Assembly (NCBI RefSeq): GCF_000295935.2
Contig: NZ_ALWO02000020.1
Span: forward strand, 110 to 34,059
DNA: 33,950 nt
Direction: 5' to 3'
Source: Indibacter alkaliphilus LW1
Lineage (GTDB): Bacteria > Bacteroidota > Bacteroidia > Cytophagales > Cyclobacteriaceae
Shown here piece by piece: positions 33,727-33,950 of this stretch (position 1 is its first letter; each line of letters starts with the position of its first letter). The position numbers and the translations under genes were made by a program. A model generated the notes under the pieces. The model had not been told where the DNA came from. It was given only the letters and a program-made list of their open reading frames with translations, and searched no databases.

Positions 33727-33950
33727 AAGCGAGAGACGAGATGCGAGATTAAGCTGGCAGAAATGTCATGTTAAAGAAATGGATGTTCTCTCATAAACAC
33801 ACGTTGTTTATATGAAAATCACCTTATCTGTAAGCGAATTGAGAAAAGTAAAATGATTTGAAAAGAAAAGCAAAAAGCAGCTGCTAAATTCGAAAGGGAC
33901 TATGACAAAAACTGTGTAAGTTGGTTTAGCTACTTACGAAGTTAAAGTTA

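Overview
The window is about 34 kb of chromosome from a Bacteroidota bacterium, most likely order Cytophagales and probably family Cyclobacteriaceae (Algoriphagus/Cyclobacterium-like). The evidence is: a 287-residue primary sigma factor without region 1.1; promoters of the Bacteroidota type (TTTG, 19-20 nt, TANNTTTG) before both tRNA genes; DUF349, START-like and long LptF/LptG proteins of the kinds common in that phylum; bacillithiol synthesis (BshB1); and tRNA genes without encoded CCA. The genus is inferred, not shown.

Bases 1-16,250 are a dense, mostly minus-strand housekeeping block. In map order it holds tRNA-Thr, a DUF349 repeat protein, YqgE, pdxH (plus strand), the tight run trxB - M23/LysM peptidase - bshB1, the primary sigma factor rpoD, pnp, rpsO, an LptF/LptG permease, a START-like protein, tRNA-Met (plus strand), and the classical thrS-infC-rpmI-rplT translation operon. 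As given, thrS is broken by one extra base in a run of five T, and infC has no ATG start: its only possible starts are ATT or TTG, just after an in-frame stop.

Bases 16,400-21,500 are a loose, decaying region. An intact lhgO (L-2-hydroxyglutarate oxidase) is followed by two small secreted, probably outer-membrane proteins, a 92-codon fragment of a second lhgO, a fragment of a molybdopterin-binding dehydrogenase subunit (IorB-like), and the first 30 or so codons of an AAA ATPase. Hairpins, a (TG)8 tract and degenerate purine-rich repeats lie between them.

Bases 21,500-33,950 carry catabolic and envelope functions: a YheT-type alpha/beta hydrolase, a secreted M20 amidohydrolase, a DUF6134-like secreted protein, a GH30 lipoprotein, a DnaQ-type exonuclease fused to a UvrC-type GIY-YIG nuclease, a Tat-exported Gfo/Idh/MocA oxidoreductase, a COG2509 flavoprotein, and a divergent pair of tryptophan 2,3-dioxygenase and glutaryl-CoA-dehydrogenase-like genes, which suggests aerobic tryptophan or lysine breakdown.

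No CRISPR array, phage, intact transposase or defence system is visible. The most unusual material is intergenic: a GAAATA x5 array at exact 11-bp spacing facing a TATTTC hairpin-repeat array (23,911-24,147); a 115-bp nested inverted repeat resembling a REP doublet or MITE (31,240-31,354); a degenerate 8-bp tandem repeat (31,066-31,137); and a decayed partial duplicate of the tRNA-Met gene with its terminator (12,645-12,789).
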